Assembly (NCBI GenBank): GCA_032622095.1
Contig: CP136061.1
Span: 234,732,944 to 234,796,943, forward strand
Reading direction: 5' to 3'
Origin: Siphonodentalium dalli
Lineage: Eukaryota; Mollusca; Scaphopoda; Gadilida; Siphonodentaliidae
Length of the DNA: 64,000 bases
Both the position numbers and the translations under genes were made by a program. This document shows positions 47,991-60,900 of the stretch, piece by piece. The notes under the pieces were generated by a model. The model was not told the DNA's origin and ran no database searches. It worked only from the letters and a program-made list of their open reading frames with translations. Within the stretch, counting starts at the first letter, position 1, and each line of letters opens with the position of its first letter.

Positions 47991-49351
47991 TAAAACCCCG
48001 TGGCTTCAGTTTGTCACACCCTGGTCCGGTTCCGGGGGTCAACATATATATAGGAAGCGTATATATGCATGAACGTTAAAGATCACCTGTCCGATTTGAC
48101 ACCATAAACCACCCACTGTACATTTTATATAAAAGCAAATAATTAAACCGCACACAATAATGGGCCCATTAGTAGGCGTTTGTGATGGCCAGATATCGGC
48201 TTTCAAAAGAGGAAGTTTTAACAAGTTTTGAATTTTTGTCTCGCTTGCATAATTGCGTGATCGACGTACTAATATATACTTACGGATGATTTTCGCGATA
48301 TACATCTTTGATACGGATGGTGGTACTTGGAAGTATTTTTTCAATATTTTAATATAAGGCTCGGCTAAATCGGACTCTAGACGAAAATTAAGATTGTGTG
48401 GTTGTAATTTGTTTAAGAATTGACAAGAGGGTCGATTTGAGGTATTTGGATTTTGACCGATAGAGTAATTAAACAAAGTTGTTTTACACTTTGTTTAATT
48501 ACTATGCCACCGGCACAAAATCGATCGATTGGGTCATTGGTGTTTACCTGTAAATTACTAGTCAATTATATGATCCATATCGATCTTCAAGTCATTCCGT
48601 ACAATCATCTACCAGAATATTTTAACAGAAAATTAATAACAGGAATAACTTTTCAAAACTACCAAAACAATTGTAAGTAACACATTGTTCAAATTCCAAC
48701 ATTTTATACAGAGCCAAACTAAGAAATTCCCAAGTCAAACAAGGGTTGTAACTCTGGTTAAATTGAATGGACGAAACGGACAAATGGGCGGACGGACGAA
48801 GGTCTCCACTATATACACCGAATCCCCCATCGGAGGGTCGGGCCATACTAATAACACACCGCGAGCGCGTGCACATGGTCGGCTTGAAGGAAGTGACGAC
48901 TGTGGTCCGTCGCCTTTTAATGAATTGCTGGCTAAGTTGCTAGTTGGTAAACCCCGGAAACGTTCGTGATATATTCTTATTCTTGCGGGCGCTATAGTTG
49001 TATAAATGTAGAGGGTGTATGTTTATTTATTGATAATAGTTCCTTTATATGTAGATAGGGATGACTACACAATTAATGTCTGATTATGCACGTAATATTG
49101 CGGAACTATTATCCGCTTGATTGCAACAATGGGGATCTATGCTATATGCTGGTAAAATGAATGTCACAAATTGCGCTAAATCCACCCTGTTATATCACAA
49201 CTGTAAATCGTGATATGTGGTACATTTATATGAATATTAAATGTGTTGATACTTGATTTGATGTGAACACATTTATTGTAACCCACCATATACAATATAT
49301 GTTGCACAAATTATATATAACAAATGATATGTGTGTGGGCACACGTTTCAA
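47991..49351. other. No convincing gene
   Basis: A minus-strand frame 48476-48039 (145 codons) is moderately complex (PPSVSKMYIAKIIRKYIL), but I recognise no domain and it ends in repeat-flank sequence. A plus-strand frame 48685-48969 ends in basic KPRKRS. A small hairpin at about 48463-48502 (TAATTAAACAAAGTTG) separates them. Confidence 0.35.
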
Positions 49352-49885
49352 TCTCATATATATTTTGAAGACCTCTGTCTGTCTGTGTGTCCTTTATAGA
49401 ATCGAAAACGGCTGGCTCGATTGAGTTCAAACTTCATATCTAAGGGTAAAATCTCACGGACACCGTCGGCATTGCGTTTTGGAGAAGCTCAGACCACCCG
49501 TTCTCCACTCTCAGTCACAAAAAACGGCACTGCGGTGGTTAATCAAGTGATAATTTAATGAGCGTTTGTGTTTGACGCATCGCTATAAAGAGCGTTTGTT
49601 TACCATTCAACGTTATTAGCATCTGCAGAGAGATATACGGGAACTCGGAAACGGGTGGAGCTATCGACTTGAAATTTGCTATGTGAATGTATCTTGCCCC
49701 GGATACGAATTTTATCGGATCGCCGAGCCCGTGCGACGCAAGCTTCGCGCATGCGCATACCAGATCTCGGAAACGGGTGGAGCTATCGACTTGAAATTTG
49801 GTTACCAGATCTCGGAAACGGGTGGAGCTATCGACTTGAAATTTGGTTTTTGAATAGCCCGGACAACGTCGGGCTCATCGGCTAG
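49352..49885 (+). mobile_element. Complete 534-bp non-autonomous Helitron (second family)
   Basis: The 5' end is TCTCATATATATTTTGAAG after A49351. The 3' end has hairpin GCCCGGACAACGTCGGGC, a short spacer and CTAG before T49886. A CTGT tract lies near the 5' end. Before the hairpin, a unit of about 50 bp (CTCGGAAACGGGTGGAGC...) is repeated three times between 49635 and 49850, the second and third copies in tandem. Both ends and the A/T insertion site are intact. Confidence 0.75.
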
Positions 49886-50397
49886 TTGTTATATATAATA
49901 TGTGTGTCTATATTGTATTGTGTTGATTATTAACCACATTATGTTAAGAATAACGTATATGTACCAGTATATGTACAGTATCCAGCCACATGAATATCAT
50001 ATCATACACAACTTTGTTACATCTGCATCAGTGTCTGCATCATATTTTTAAGTTTTGTTAACTAAAGACGCTCTCTATTATAATTAATCTCTTTGGTTTT
50101 TTTTATCCAAGCAACTAGTATACAATGAAGTACCGTTCATATTAGAGTAATGTAAATAAAGAGCGCTTCGTGCTAGTGTTCCACAACTGTTGGCAATTAA
50201 AAAAGACTGTTTGTCTCAGTGCTTGTATGATGAATTTATTGCATGCTTGAATCTATACGTGGGGTAATATGTTGTTTCCTCGAACTAGATACTTCAAATG
50301 CACGTATCATGTGCTCGAATCTATCGTATCTTGAACGAAACGACACACTTGACCACGTTATATGTGTAAATAAATATATTCTAGAAAATAATACTAA

Positions 50398-52605
50398 CTA
50401 TCAGGGTTACCCGGCGTTGGCCAGGTTATATAGATGTGAAACCCTCTGCTGTGGACAGTTGGCATGGAATAGAGAATACTCTTTCTCAAACTGTCACACG
50501 TACTCATAAATTGTATATCAAGATGGCATCACAACACGCAATTCTTATATGCATGGATTAGAAGTATGGTGGCTCACCTTGCGCGTGTGAATGTCATTTT
50601 GTTTATCGCGATTAATTCTTCCCACCAATAAGGAAGTACGTATTTATTTAATACTGCGCTTACTTCAGATGTTACCATTTTTTGAATCGTACAGTCGACG
50701 TGGTTGGAATTGACGTTTGTTTTTTTAATATTTGTTATTGGGTTCAAAACATGAACATCATAAACACATTACTTCACAAAAACAAAAGACGCCTTTTACA
50801 TAGAGATGTATTTAACCCAGATTTTGTGGACACCTGTTTATCATATCTCCATGAAGATACTGATGATTTAAAGACATTCCCAGGTGATCCGTTGTTCATG
50901 GTGCTCTACTTGTTAATTATTCTCAGTTTAAAAGAAATGTTGCTATGGTGCTCCTCCCCTCCCCATTCATGACATAAACGCGCCACTTTTGACATATTTG
51001 AATTGGGTCCATTAGACTCCTGATACCATGAAGATGATTATTTTATAAGTTTGGTGGTAATCATCAACTAAATTCTTATCAAATTTAATGCCCGATCTCT
51101 CAGTCAAACGGCACCAATTTGGCGTCTTTAAATCACACGATTATAGATTCCTCATATCATGGAGAAGAAAATCTATCAATCTGTGCCACTCTGCCATCCG
51201 TGCACCCCTGACTCGAACGGCGACATATAATGCCATTGACACCAACAGCGTCACTTTAGAAAATTATAACATACATTATTACATTCCTCGTAACAAGTTA
51301 CACATATTAGACCCATTTGCTGGTATATCTAGATGGTCCCCGTGAAGTTATATAGAACACAGGCAGACATTTGACAAATATAGCAACCAAATGTGGCGGC
51401 TTTAACCCACACAATTTGATAATTCGTATCGTTGGAGAAGAATGTTTATGAATTTGGTGGAAATTTGCACTTAACATATTTTTATCAGTTTTTATGACCC
51501 TGCCCTCCCTGTCCCCGACTCAAGCGGCACCACTTCTGACATCTTTAAACCACACATTTAGACTCATTATGAAGATGACTATATATAGAATTGGTAGAAA
51601 TCGGCGATTAAACAAATTCTTATCAAATTTAGTGCTTTCCCACATCTGTCACTAAAACAGCACCAATTTGGCGTATTTAAACCTCAAGATTAGGTTCCTC
51701 GTATCATGGGGAAGAATATGTATCAATTCGGTAGAAATTCGGCGTTAACATATTTGTTATCAATTTTGGTACCATTACCCATTCCATGCACCGCTGACTC
51801 GAACGGCCACACTTTTGACAACAATTAGATTCCTGATATCATGGATATGATTAAGTATAAGTTTTGTGGTAATCGGTGACTAAACAAATTCTTATCAATT
51901 TGAGCGCCCCATCTCTCACCCAAACGCCACCAATTTGCAATTTGCGTCTTTAAATCACATGATTATATTCCTCGTATCATGGAGAAGAATGTGTATCAAT
52001 TTGGTGCAAATCGGCGCAAATTTGTGTTGTCAATTTTGGTGACATTCTCCCCTTGAGTGCACCCCTGACTCGAATGACGCCACTTTTGACAGCTTTAAGC
52101 CACACACTTATACTCCTGATATCAAGGAGATGATTACGTATACGGTTGGTGGTAATCGGCGACTAAACAAATTATTATCAAATTTGGTGCCACCCCCTTC
52201 ATATCTCACCCAAACGGCATCAATTTGGCGTCTTTAAATCACACGAATAGAATAATCGTATCATGGAGAACGTGTATCAATTTGGTGGAAATCGTAGCTA
52301 AAAATATTGTGTATCAATTTTGGTGCCCCTATCCCCTTCCGTGTACCCTTGACTCGAACGTCGCCACTTTTGACCTATTTAAACCACACCATTAGATGTC
52401 TCATATCATGGAGATGATTATGTATGTTTGGTGGAAATCGGAGAAAATATGTTTTGCTGCCCCTCCCCATTTTCTGCCCCTGACAACAACAGCGTCACTT
52501 TAGTAAATTATAACCCGCACCATTATCTTCTTCGTAAAAAGTTAGCCCTGTTCAACCACTTTGGTGCCGTCTAGATGGTCCCCCGTAATTTTTTATAGAG
52601 TTCTA
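50398..52605 (-). mobile_element. Helitron copy in reverse orientation, rearranged
   Basis: The 3' end at 50398 carries the family hairpin (with TGGCC/GGC variants), but CTAG has decayed to ATAG. A CAGACA tract resembling the 5' end occurs at about 51360, yet the ~150-bp internal repeat units continue in the same direction to about 52600, so this is a rearranged or nested copy. Confidence 0.5.
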
Positions 52606-52609
52606 ATGA

Positions 52610-53704
52610 GTTTTATGGCATTCGAATTTCACAACCTCGACAAATGGTGACAGAATTAAGTCACTTAAACAATTATATCTTCTCAACTGTCATATTTATA
52701 TGGGGACGGGATTCAGGACATTCATATAGTGAGCTAGCAAAAGCAGGTAACATAAAAGAAAACATTAACAACATGTTTATCATTCTACTTTAGATACACA
52801 TATATTCTTGCAAAATGAGGGACCTTGATCCGTCAGAGAATGGCATGCTAGAATGGCTCATGCATTATAACACAATTGAGTCTGTCTCATTCAAGATATT
52901 TTCCACACAAAACAAATACGATTCGTCAACAGCATGGAAGTGAATAGAAGGCCTTTACAAAGTAGTCACAGTGTGCAGTCAAAGATAGTTTCTTCTGAGA
53001 TAAAAGAAAATAGTCAGTAGCCCATGGCTTTTCGTGATCCTCCAATACTGACATAATTATGATAAGGGTACATCTGCCCGATGCCGAGGATTCTTTTCAT
53101 AGCCTAAGATAAACAGCATAAAATATTGCTCTCTGTCGAGCACATGTATATAGCAACATTTCTATTAAACTGAGAATAATTAGCCAGTATAGCACCATGA
53201 ACAGAGGACATGGACATGTCTTTAAATCATCAGTATCTCCGTCGAGATGTCCTCAAAATCTGAGTTTAACCCACAACACTGATTTATACATCTCTATTAA
53301 AAGCCAATTGTCGTCTTTTATTTTTGCGAAGTAATGTGTTTATGATGTTCATGTTTTGATCCCAATAACACATATTCAAAAAACAAACGTTAATTCCAAC
53401 CACGTCAACTGTACGATTTAAAAAATGGTAACATCTGAAATAAGCGCAGTTGTATATAAATGAATACTTCTTTATTTTGCGAGACGAATCAAACGCGAAA
53501 AACAAAATGACAATCACTCTGACAAGGTGAGCCACTAAACTTATCCCTGCATATAAGAATTAGGTTTTGTGATGCCATTTGAATATACAATTTTGAGAGT
53601 ACGTGTAACAGTTTGAGCTAGAGTATTATCTATTGCCACCAAATGTCAACAGCAGAGGGTTTCACATCATTTTAACCTGGGGAAACGCCGGGTAACCCTA
53701 CTGG
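52610..53704 (+). mobile_element. Helitron 3' portion, same family
   Basis: This matches 55565-56627 in direct orientation and ends with a diverged hairpin and CTGG before T53705. A 5' end in this orientation was not found; the sequence to the left belongs to a copy in the opposite orientation, so the two meet head to head near 52.6 kb. Confidence 0.6.
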
Positions 53705-54032
53705 TGTATATTGTACTATGTACAGCACAGAGCACATATTTTATCATGTTTTCGTATGTCGAGCCGTGTCACGGTGTGTGGTTTTGCTGTCTGTCAAGTA
53801 CTATTTCTCCAAGATAAAAACGTTCGTAAACGTCTCATTTACCGATATTAATGGGATTTTTTTCATCTGTATCAATGTAATTTCTCCTTTTACATTATTA
53901 AACTGTGTTATATGTCGGTTAATGGATATTTGTAAGTTTACGAAATTATGTCAAGTAGCTCGTCAATTAACCCTGACAAAGGCTGACATAGCGGAACACG
54001 CAAAAGACAGTTCTCTAACCGGGAATCGGTTA

Positions 54033-56627
54033 TCTATATCTATATTTGCGAATGTCTGTCTGTCTGTCTGTCTGTCTGCCTGTTTGTCTGTGTTCTATAG
54101 AAATTCACAGGGGACCACCTAGATGACAAAAAGGGGTCTAATAGGGGTAACTTTTTACGAGAAAGATAATGGCGAGGATTAGAATTTTATAAAGTGACGC
54201 CGCTGTTGTCAGGGGGCAGAAAAGGGGAGGGGCAGAACACAAATTGTCGCCGATTCCCACCAAACTTATATATAATCATTCCCATAATATGAGGAATCTA
54301 ATGGTGTGGTTTAAATATGTCAAAAGTTGCGCCGTTCGCGCCAGGGATGCCCGGAAGGGGAGGAGGGGCACCAAAATTGATCAAAATAATTTTAGCGACG
54401 AATTCCACCAAATTTATGCACATTCTTCTGAGATCTTCTCCATGATACAAGGAATCTTATTGCGTGATTTAAATACGCCAAATTGGTGTCGTTGGGATTA
54501 GAGATTTGGGGGCGGTAGGTGGGTACTAAATCTGATAAGAATTGGTTTAGTCACCGATTGCCACGAAACTTATACAAATTCATCCCATGATATGAGGTGT
54601 CTAATGGCATGGCTTAAAGCTGTCAAACGTGGCGTCATTCGAGTCAGGGGCGCCCTGAAACGGAGAGGGGCTCCAAAATTTGATACACATTATCTTTATA
54701 TTAGCGTCGTCAATTGCCACCAAATTGATACACATTCTTATCCATGATATGAGGTATCTAATCGCGTGACGTCATATTGGTGCTGCTTTGGTGAGAGATG
54801 TGGGTGGGATGGGGTGAGCACTAAATTTGATAAAATATTGTTTAGTCGCTTATTAGCACCAAACAAACAAATAATAATATCCATGATATAAAGAGTCCAA
54901 CCAGATTAAACTTATAAAAAATATGTTTAGTGCCAATTACCATCAAACTCATACACGTTCTTCTCAAATGATACAATGAATCAAATATTTGCGAATATCT
55001 AGCTTTCTGTGTTATATATATAACTTTAAGGGTACAATCGAGATGGCACCAAGGCGGTTTGACAGGGGTAACTTTTTACGAGTAAGATAATGGTCAGGGA
55101 TAAACTTTTCTAAAGTTACGTTGTTGATACGAGGGATATAAACGTGTGATTTAAGACGCGAAATTGGTGCCGTTTGTGTGAGAGATGGGGGGGGGGGGTG
55201 TAATAAATATGATAAGAATTTGTTTAGTTGCCGAATACCACCAAACTTATATATAATCATCTCCATTATATAAAGCACGCATGAGTCTAATATACCTGGT
55301 TTATATATGATAAAAGTGGCGCGATTCAAGTCATGCATGAGGGGAGTTGCACCAAAGTCGATACATATATATTAATAGCACTGATTCCACCAAATTCATG
55401 CACGTTCGTATCTAATGATATGATTAATTAAATCACATTTGGGGCCGTTTGGTTCAGGGATGGCGAGAGGAGATTCACCTAGCATTTATAAGAGTGTTCA
55501 ATTCGTCGATATCCAACAAAGTTATATATAGTAATCTCCCCAGGCCATCTCCATGTCGTTATGAGGAGTGGTTGGCATTCCAATTTCACAATCTCGACAA
55601 ATGGTGACCGAATTAAGTCACTTGAACAATTATATCGTCTCAACTGTCATATTTATATGGGGATGGAAAACAGGGGCATTCCTATAATGATATAGCAACA
55701 CATATACATAGAAGAAAGCATTAAAAGTATATGTATATCAATCTATTTAAGAGCTACATATATTCATTCAAACTGAGGGACCTTGAATCGTCAGAGGATT
55801 GCATATTAGAATGGCTCATGTATATAGTATAACACGATTGATATTAGTCTGTCTCATTCAATATATTTTCCACAAAAAAACAATTACAATTGACAAGAGC
55901 TATGGAAATGTAGTGCAGGCCTGTTAAAAAATAGTGGTCACAGTGTGCAGTCAAATATGGTTACTTCTGGGATAAAGGAAAACGCAGTCCGTAGCACATG
56001 GCTTGTCAGGATCCTCTGACAAGGGTATATCTGCCCGATACAGAGGATTTCTTTCATATTTTAGAACAGACGCATCGCCTAACATAAACAATTCAAAATC
56101 TTGCTGTGTCGGACACATGTAGCTGCTATATACATGGATACCATCATTTCTTTTAAACTGAAAATGATTAGCCAGTATATATATAGCACCAGAACAGAGG
56201 AGCACCTGGGCATATCTTTAAGACATCTGTATCTTCATGAAGATGTGATAAACTAGATTGATTGATTGATTGATACATCTCTATGTAAAACATAATTGTC
56301 GTCTTTTATTGTTTCGAACTAATGTGTTTATGATGTTCATGTTTCATGCTATAACGTCTGAAGTATACGCAGTTGTAAATAAATAAATACTTTTTTATTG
56401 TGGGAGGGAATAAACGCGATAAACAAAATTATAATCGCTCCGATCTGACAAGGTGAGCCCTACTTATATTCCAAGTGTAATAATCATGTTTTGTGATGCC
56501 ATTTTGATATACAATTTATGTGAATACGTGTACTACTTTGAGAGAAAGAGTATTCTCTATTCCCACTAAATATCCACAGAGGGTTTCACATCACTTTAAC
56601 CTGGGCAACGCCGGGTAACCCTGCTAG
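54033..56627 (+). mobile_element. Helitron, 2.6 kb, same family
   Basis: It starts TCTATATCTATATTTGCGAATG after A54032 and ends with hairpin CCTGGGCAACGCCGGG and CTAG before T56628. This is the intact-ended relative of the 12.65-16.67 kb copy. It carries degenerate tandem units of about 150 bp from 54.1 to 55.5 kb and a minus-strand coding-like stretch at about 55951-56260. Confidence 0.75.
55951..56260 (-). pseudogene. Coding-like stretch carried by the Helitrons, unrecognised
   Basis: Minus-strand frame includes YSSYMCPTQQDFELFMLGD and YRADIPLSEDPDKPC. Decayed copies occur in the other Helitrons at about 50800-50950 (DTCLSYLHEDTDDLKTFPGD, plus strand), 53000-53270 and 13010-13110. Repeated presence and protein-like composition suggest a captured host gene fragment or a remnant of an element protein; I do not recognise the family. 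Confidence 0.4.
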
Positions 56628-56631
56628 TATA

Positions 56632-57030
56632 TAATAATAATAATAATAATAATGTATGTATTTATATAGACCTTAATCACTGGTGTAGCTCAATGGTGCT
56701 TACATTATTACCCCAGCTGTCTTGATATCGAGTCTTGTGCCTGCTTCAATTTTACAGGCGATTCACTAGAACGGCTTGCTCAACAACCCAACAACCAGGT
56801 CCGTATTTCTCGTCTCGGTACGAAGAAGCGAGCACAGTACAAGTGACCTTGCCCAAGGGTTGCAACATGGCGCGATGTTTGAAACAGCGTGCTGTTCTAC
56901 AGCGCGCACAACGCTTAATCCGACGAAGCCATTGTTGCAAAGAGTCCACCGACGTGCGCGAACTCATGCCGGTGTGTTAACTCCATTATAAGTTCGACAC
57001 TCCAACCACTTGGCTATCTGTGAACTAACG
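56632..57030 (-). mobile_element. tRNA-derived SINE with Meta-like core
   Basis: Read on the minus strand, a tRNA-like head begins near 57025 with an A box TAGCCAAGTGGTT and a B-box-like GAGTTCGCGCACG. The body contains TTGGGCAAGGTCACTTGT, resembling the core of animal SINEs of the Meta/V type. The tail region ends GGTCTATATAAATACAT followed by an ATT repeat (56631-56653). Class is inferred from these parts; no target-site duplication was defined. It abuts the 3' end of the Helitron at 56627. Confidence 0.6.
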
Positions 57031-57309
57031 ACCCATTGAGTGCTTTGGTCAGACGATACTGGTTTCTGTTGTACATGCATGTGCTTTCGTGGAGTGTGAA
57101 ATAAATATACTTGACTACATCAGACACTAAAACCATTCATATCTGTTCAATGGTATACGTGTAATAAATTGCAGTAAGCTAAATTGTCAGCTGAATTTTG
57201 GAATAACTAGAATCTTCACTCATGGTTATCTTATATGAATTGACGGCAAAAACACTGCCCCACTTTTATAAAAATAATTGTGCCATGTAAGAATACTCGT
57301 TTATAATAT

Positions 57310-57729
57310 GTGACCCGCCATATCAAATCCAGTCGTAAGTCGGGATTTTTTACCCTGTGCCAATGCATTCTCTTATATATGCGAGGCGACCTATGAGAAT
57401 GCATTGGCCTAACAATTTTTTATCATTTTTTTTAAATAAATGTTTCTTATACAATTTTTAGGACATAAAATAAAAAACATCCATTACCCTGCAGGGAGCC
57501 CCACACATATATAGAAGCATATAGAAGAGTGTCGTCTGCTCATGTTTGTCTGGGGCTCTGTATGGGTGAAGTTATAAAATTGTTAAAGAATACAAGACAA
57601 AATTGTTAGGCCAATGCATTCTCTTATATATGCGAGGCGACCTATGGTCGACTCGCATATATAAGAGAATGCATTGGCAAAGGGTAAACAAAATCCCGAC
57701 TTACGACTGGATATGATATGGCGGGTCAC
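57310..57729. mobile_element. MITE of the same palindrome family with longer termini, copy 3
   Basis: Terminal inverted repeats GTGACCCGCCATATCAAATC ... continue into the CCAATGCATTCTC palindromes. The left palindrome (57358-57409) has lost part of one arm; the right one (57611-57677) is complete. It abuts the WSC tail relic. Confidence 0.75.
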
Positions 57730-57733
57730 GTAT

Positions 57734-57948
57734 GAGGTTTCCCTCTGTTGGTGAAGAATGGGAGTATCCGTATACGGGTCCTCACACACGCTGTCCGGGG
57801 TATGTTCGCACGTGTCGCTTGATACCTTATCTTGTCCGCAATGTGGGAGTAACCATACTGATCGGTGCTTTCCTCATGTCTTTCAGGTGCGTCACGTTTT
57901 ATAATCTCGTATTCAACGTCATCTGATGGAATCGACTTGATTTCGCTC
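57734..57948 (-). pseudogene. Decayed copy of the WSC receptor tail end
   Basis: Read on the minus strand, the DNA aligns with 11658 to about 11890, that is residues ~354-431 of the receptor. The segment SDDVEYEIIKRDAPERHEES then DQYGYSHIADK is recognisable. After ADK small deletions shift the frame, and the end reads CEHTPDSVCEDPY in another frame. The right edge abuts the dispersed repeat that starts near 57950, the left edge abuts a MITE at 57729. Upstream exons, if any, would be to the right and were not seen. Confidence 0.75.
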
Positions 57949-57954
57949 GGAACA

Positions 57955-60900
57955 AAAATGTAGGTAAATTTCCTCTCGATGCGACACCTGTGCCCATGTT
58001 GCTTGGTTTATTTGTTGAGTGGCCCACGTCACGGTTAGATACGACTCGAGTGATCTGTTGCGGGTTTTCTGGTCACCTGTTTTTTTAATTTCACACCTTC
58101 CACCATGAACTTCCACTCCAAATGATGCCAATTTCTCGAGTGGTGTGAAGCGGTTTTAAAATTACAAGTTGAAATATCATGATTACATATATATTGCTCA
58201 ACAAAAATGTATAGTACATGTGCCGCTTGTGTGATCCACACATCCCACTATATCATTATGCATTTTCCAAGACCCGCTTTAGCGTACCAATGGTTCCCAA
58301 CCCGATTGTACCTGTTCTGTATCCTGTCATAAATTATCGAACATTGTATGCATGTGTCGTGGTGACCTTTTGCTGTATTTCAACAGTGCACACATTACTA
58401 TATACGAACCCGACAGTTAGTATGATATTCAAATCAAGAGTCGGTGATATCGAGTCGCAAGGAATGATGAGTTTTATTTGTAGGGCGTGAAAAAAACTTA
58501 CAGGAAAGTACATGTATGCGCTACAGTGGTATAGCGACGCATCTAATTGGGGAAATACGTACTTGTTTGCTAAAACCAACACTAAACGTGCATATATGTA
58601 AGCTCACACGGATAACGTACAGGAGAAAGTCTAATTGTATGACAATTTATTTACACCATCGGTCGTGGATTATATCAACATAAAATAGTTCCTTCCTTGT
58701 AAAACACATGCATTGTTTCATTGTTTCAGTGTTCATCGCTCATTCAAAATCATATCCCTGGTTCTTGAAATATGGATTGCCAACAAGCTTATGTTATGAA
58801 ATGTTCGTCACCAGTGTCCGATGTTTGATCGACTGTGTGAGACGCTAAATTAGCCATATTCATCGTGAGTTTGTTCATCTCATCGTTCTTATGATTAACT
58901 ATAGCTGGGGTACCAGGCGTTGGTCAGATAAAGAAGATTGGAAACAACTAATTGGAAGTGTTTTGACACACATTTACACAATTTCAAATAATTTCTCTGT
59001 ACACCACATTGGTGGTCTTCCCTTCTGCTGCATGGATGAATAGGTTGACTGTTGATCTATTTCCTGGTATGGTATGGACAAAGAGCGTTATGATAGCTAA
59101 TATGTTATTCGAGGCGGTGCATGTGTGATGTTGAGCGCGGTCTGTAACAAACGATAAAGAGTGTTTCCTATTGATCTATTCCTGATATGGTATGAATAAA
59201 GAACGTTCTGCTCGCTAAGGTGCGCAACATGTTAACTACATTTCGTATGGATTCTCTGTTGTTTTTTAAGACATCTGAGGTAAACGGGACCTATCTAATA
59301 ACGCTCACCGAGTGAATTTACCCCTATATACAAATTTTCAGCTATGATGGTCAAGACGTTTGGTCGCCTATAAGCGGAAAACAAACAAACATAATTGAGT
59401 ATAGATAAGGGTATGTTTTTCCACAAGCCTTTCCGCTGTGGAAATAACCGACACAATCAATAAACAATAGCATCCACAGCTAAACAAAGCCATGAAGCCA
59501 ATAATTCACTGAAATTATTACCCGAAGCGGATAAAGATTGATCTAGGTAAGTATGTCGGAAAAATACACACTAATTGGCTGAATAGTTCTACATCAATAC
59601 CAATGTAAAACACATAAAAATAATCGTTCCTCCTGATACAAATAAATAGAAAGCAAACAACGCGTATCTTAATCGATAATCCTTTGTTGCTTGGATGCGT
59701 TGCGGGCGGCGCAAGGATATATTTCACGAAAGCGGAGCTTGGATGAAATGTGACTAAGTGCCGCCCGCAGACGAACTCGATAACAGTTGTGTTCTGTATT
59801 TATTCCACACCATTGTGTCGGATGAGTTTAATCCATGAATGTGACTACCATTGATACTGGTATATGACTACATGTATCGTGATTGTGATTTAAGTGTGAT
59901 GAACCATGATTTAAGTGTGATGAACCATGGGTAATTATCTGTACATAATCCGCAGCGGGTCGTTAACGTTATGTATGTCATCGCGCTCTTGGCAACAACG
60001 TCAACTCGAAGTACACGTAGTTCCGGCTTGCATTCCACTTGTGGTATACAACACTATTGTATTCATTGGTTTGGATTCCATTTAATATTCCGTTGAATAC
60101 ATATGGTTCGCTTGAACGGCCGGCTGTGGAATAACATGTACCTCCTATATGACGTGCATCCGATCGTATTGGAATTTGGACTGAATTCAGAACATTGGGA
60201 GTGCTAATTATTTTATTCCACACCCATTGACGTGAGTCACATGTATTCAACGGAATCCCAGCCATTGAAAGCATATTAGTGTATACCTCTAGTGAAATAC
60301 AAGCCGGAACTATTCTTGTTGACGTTGTCGCCAATAAAGATGACGTACATTACGTCGAGTATCCGCTTCCGGTGATCCCCCCCATAATTACTGGTTATTT
60401 GTCAGACTTAAATCACAATAAAGGTAGCTATAATAACAGTGAAGGTGACATTCATGGATTGAACTTATCTGACTGAACGGTGTAGAATAAATACAGAACA
60501 TAACTTGCATCATAATCTCGAATCTTTTGTCGAACTCGTTGCGGACGGCGCAAATTTATATTTCGCTCTCGCTACGCTCTCGCGAAATATATCCTTGCGC
60601 CATCCGCAACTCATTTGATAAAAGAGTCTCGATTAAGATGCGCGTTGTGTTCTATCTATATATCGATAATTTTCTGACCCTCTTCTGCCTCATATGGCAT
60701 AACAAGCGAGGGTTATCGCCATATATTTACCGAAGGAAGACACCCGTAGACCAGATCGCTCGAAGAATATGTGTTTCGTCGAATAGAATAAGAACACTCA
60801 GGGACAATGTTCAAGAATTTCGACAGGTGAGAGCTTCGGTGTGATGACAATTTTTCTTGAAATTAGCCTTCGGATTCGATATCTAAATGTTTTTTATTGC

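Noticed and set aside
48039-48476. 145-codon minus-strand frame
   Set aside because: No recognised domain and no conserved copy; listed only as anonymous sequence.
56684-56750. Plus-strand tRNA-like sequence with TAGCTCAATGG
   Set aside because: It overlaps the tail part of the minus-strand SINE and lacks a foldable acceptor stem as far as I can see; a separate tRNA gene is not supported.
59978-60334. 118-codon minus-strand frame
   Set aside because: The DNA belongs to a dispersed repeat whose other copy (2590-2860) does not keep the frame.
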